This document shows positions 6,417 through 7,627 of a stretch of 7,627 bases of DNA, in pieces (positions within the stretch are counted from its first letter, which is position 1; each line of letters begins with the position of its first letter). Position numbers and translations under genes: made by a program. This DNA comes from RGIG2041 sp045532715 (GTDB lineage Bacteria; Bacillota; Clostridia; UBA1381; UMGS1253). The notes under the pieces were generated by a model. It did no database searches and was not told the origin of the DNA. It saw only the letters and a program-made list of their open reading frames with translations. Where the stretch lies: positions 1-7,627 of the forward strand of contig JAZSGM010000252.1 in the NCBI GenBank assembly GCA_045532715.1. The letters are read 5' to 3'.

Positions 6417-6438
6417 TCCCGCTCTGCGCAAATTCAAT

Positions 6439-6467
6439 TTGTTTATATAGCCTTATGGCATTATATA
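6439..6467 (+). promoter_or_regulatory. Candidate ppdK promoter with internal dyad
   Basis: TTGTTT (6439-6444) and TATATA (6462-6467) are 17 nt apart; TATAAA at 6464-6469 is an alternative -10. The spacer holds a dyad: TATATA (6444-6449) and GCC (6450-6452), a 4-nt centre, GGC (6457-6459), two extra bases, then TATATA (6462-6467). Its position over the promoter suggests an operator, or a hairpin if the region is transcribed from upstream. Consensus match is only moderate. Confidence 0.35.
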
Positions 6468-6481
6468 AAGCTTATAAAGCT
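6464..6481 (+). repeat. Perfect tandem 9-bp direct repeat in the ppdK leader
   Basis: TATAAAGCT occurs twice back to back (6464-6472 and 6473-6481) with no mismatch. Each copy contains a -10-like TATAAA, so the repeat may duplicate a promoter element or form a protein-binding site, or may be chance in AT-rich DNA. Confidence 0.8.
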
Positions 6482-6487
6482 CCGGTA

Positions 6488-6504
6488 CGGAATGCTCTGT
6501 TCCG
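6488..6504 (+). other. Small hairpin just upstream of the ppdK ribosome binding site
   Basis: CGGAA (6488-6492) pairs with TTCCG (6500-6504) around a 7-nt loop. It ends 9 nt before the AAGGAGG at 6514-6520. No T-run follows, so it is not an intrinsic terminator; it could shape or protect the 5' end of the message. A 5-bp stem is weak evidence. Confidence 0.35.
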
Positions 6505-6527
6505 GGGACTTTCAAGGAGGAAAAAAT

Positions 6528-7627
6528 ATGAGCAAAAAGTATGTTTACCTGTTTAGCGAAGGCGACGCAAGCATGCGCAACCTTCTGGGCGGTAAGGGTG
6601 CAAACCTCGCGGAAATGACCAAGATTGGTCTTCCGGTACCGCAGGGCTTCACTGTTACAACTGAAGCTTGTACACAGTATTATGAAGATGGCAGAAAGAT
6701 CAACCCTGAAATTCAGGCAGAAATCATGGAGTACATCGTTAAGATGGAAGCAATCTGCGGCAAGAAATTCGGCGACAAAGAAAACCCGCTTCTCGTTTCC
6801 GTTCGAAGCGGTGCAAGAGCATCCATGCCGGGTATGATGGATACAATCTTAAACCTTGGTTTGAATGAAGATGTTGTTGAAGCAATGGCTGCAAAGTCCG
6901 GCAATGCAAGATGGGCATGGGACTGCTACAGAAGATTTATTCAGATGTATTCTGACGTCGTAATGGAAGTTGGTAAGAAGTATTTCGAGCAGCTCATCGA
7001 CGAAATGAAGGAAGAAAAGGGCGTAACACAGGATATCGAGCTGACAGCAGAAGACTTAAAGACACTCGCAAGTCAGTTCAAGGCTGAGTACAAGGCAAAG
7101 ATCGGCAAGGACTTCCCGACCGATCCGAAGGAGCAGCTCATGGGTGCTGTTGAAGCCGTATTCCGTTCCTGGGATAACCCGAGAGCAAACGTATACAGAA
7201 GAGATAACGATATTCCGTACTCCTGGGGTACAGCCGTTAACGTACAGATGATGGCGTTCGGTAACATGGGTGACAACTGCGGTACAGGTGTTGCGTTCAC
7301 ACGTGACCCGGCTACAGGCGAGCGTGGTCTGATGGGTGAATTCCTTGTAAATGCACAGGGCGAAGACGTTGTTGCAGGTGTTCGTACACCGATGCCGATT
7401 GCTGAAATGGCGGACAAGTTCCCGGAAGCTTTCGAAGAGTTCAACAAGGTTTGCGCTATTCTGGAAGACCACTACAGAGACATGCAGGATATGGAGTTCA
7501 CAATTGAAAACAAGAAGCTCTATATGCCCCAGACAAGAAACGGTAAGAGAACTGCAAAGGCTGCCCTCAAGATTGCTTGCGATCTCGTTGACGAAGGTAT
7601 GATTGATAAAAAGCAGGCTGTGCTGAT
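6528..7627 (+). CDS. ppdK: Pyruvate,phosphate dikinase, N-terminal part, cut by the window edge
   Basis: PpdK interconverts pyruvate + ATP + phosphate with PEP + AMP + pyrophosphate in the cytoplasm. In anaerobic clostridia it often serves PPi-based glycolysis or PEP regeneration. The visible 366 of about 875 residues cover the N-terminal ATP-grasp nucleotide-binding domain. Motifs: LLGGKGANLAEM (19-30), GLPVPQGFTVTT (34-45), VSVRSGARASMPGMMDTI (90-107) with Arg93 and Arg96, GNMGDNCGTGVAFTRDPATG (245-264), GEFLVNAQGEDVVAGVRTP (270-288), and QTRNGKRTA (335-343). The phosphohistidine swivel domain and the PEP/pyruvate barrel lie beyond the edge. AAGGAGG sits 7 nt before the ATG, a very strong site. 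Arg codons are mostly AGA (11 of 17), with one CGC, a skew compatible with high expression. Pro334 precedes QTRNGKRTA where I would expect a hydrophobic residue such as Leu. The reading frame is open throughout. Confidence 0.97.
   Translation, partial: MSKKYVYLFSEGDASMRNLLGGKGANLAEMTKIGLPVPQGFTVTTEACTQYYEDGRKINPEIQAEIMEYIVKMEAICGKKFGDKENPLLVSVRSGARASMPGMMDTILNLGLNEDVVEAMAAKSGNARWAWDCYRRFIQMYSDVVMEVGKKYFEQLIDEMKEEKGVTQDIELTAEDLKTLASQFKAEYKAKIGKDFPTDPKEQLMGAVEAVFRSWDNPRANVYRRDNDIPYSWGTAVNVQMMAFGNMGDNCGTGVAFTRDPATGERGLMGEFLVNAQGEDVVAGVRTPMPIAEMADKFPEAFEEFNKVCAILEDHYRDMQDMEFTIENKKLYMPQTRNGKRTAKAALKIACDLVDEGMIDKKQAVL

Noticed and set aside
6417..6527. Intrinsic terminator after the lipoprotein gene
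   Set aside because: The hairpins there have short stems and none is followed by a T-run.
1..7627. tRNA, rRNA, CRISPR array, insertion sequence, prophage or defence genes
   Set aside because: No cloverleaf, spaced repeats, inverted-repeat-flanked transposase or defence-type domain was seen on either strand.

Overview
The window is a stretch of ordinary bacterial chromosome of moderate GC content. It most likely comes from an anaerobic member of the Clostridia, perhaps an Oscillospiraceae/Ruminococcaceae-type gut bacterium. Four things suggest this: a pyruvate,phosphate dikinase of the clostridial type, an AtpB with the 'FRHFGN' form of the stator-arginine motif, an AtpZ-AtpI pair ahead of atpB, and Shine-Dalgarno sequences of the GGAGG type. 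The taxonomic call is inference from remembered families, not from a search.

Layout. Positions 1-5756 hold seven genes on the minus strand. In transcription order they are a fold-type I PLP aminotransferase, trpS, a WecA/TagO-type glycosyl-1-phosphate transferase, a WecB/MnaA-type UDP-GlcNAc 2-epimerase, atpZ, atpI, and atpB, which runs off the left edge. Every junction is tight: gaps of 18 and 34 nt, overlaps of 14 and 1 nt, a gap of 10 nt, and an ATGA overlap of 4 nt. No terminator-like hairpin is visible between any of them, so they look like one long transcription unit leading into the F-type ATP synthase genes. Positions 5757-6032 are an AT-rich divergent promoter region. On the plus strand follow a small lipoprotein of unknown function (6033-6416), a 111-nt leader rich in repeats and dyads (6417-6527), and the N-terminal 366 codons of ppdK, which runs off the right edge.

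How the genes fit together. WecA/TagO and WecB/MnaA act at the start of making undecaprenyl-linked surface polymers: the first loads GlcNAc-1-phosphate onto undecaprenyl phosphate, the second makes UDP-ManNAc. AtpZ and AtpI belong to the membrane sector of the F1Fo ATP synthase, and PpdK interconverts pyruvate and PEP at the expense of ATP and phosphate. An mnaA gene beside atpI is known from Bacillus, so the wall-polymer/ATP-synthase link is conserved rather than new.

I found no mobile element, CRISPR array, RNA gene or clearly novel system. The least explained items are the small lipoprotein, the tandem 9-bp repeat plus dyad in the ppdK leader, and the palindromes over the divergent promoter.
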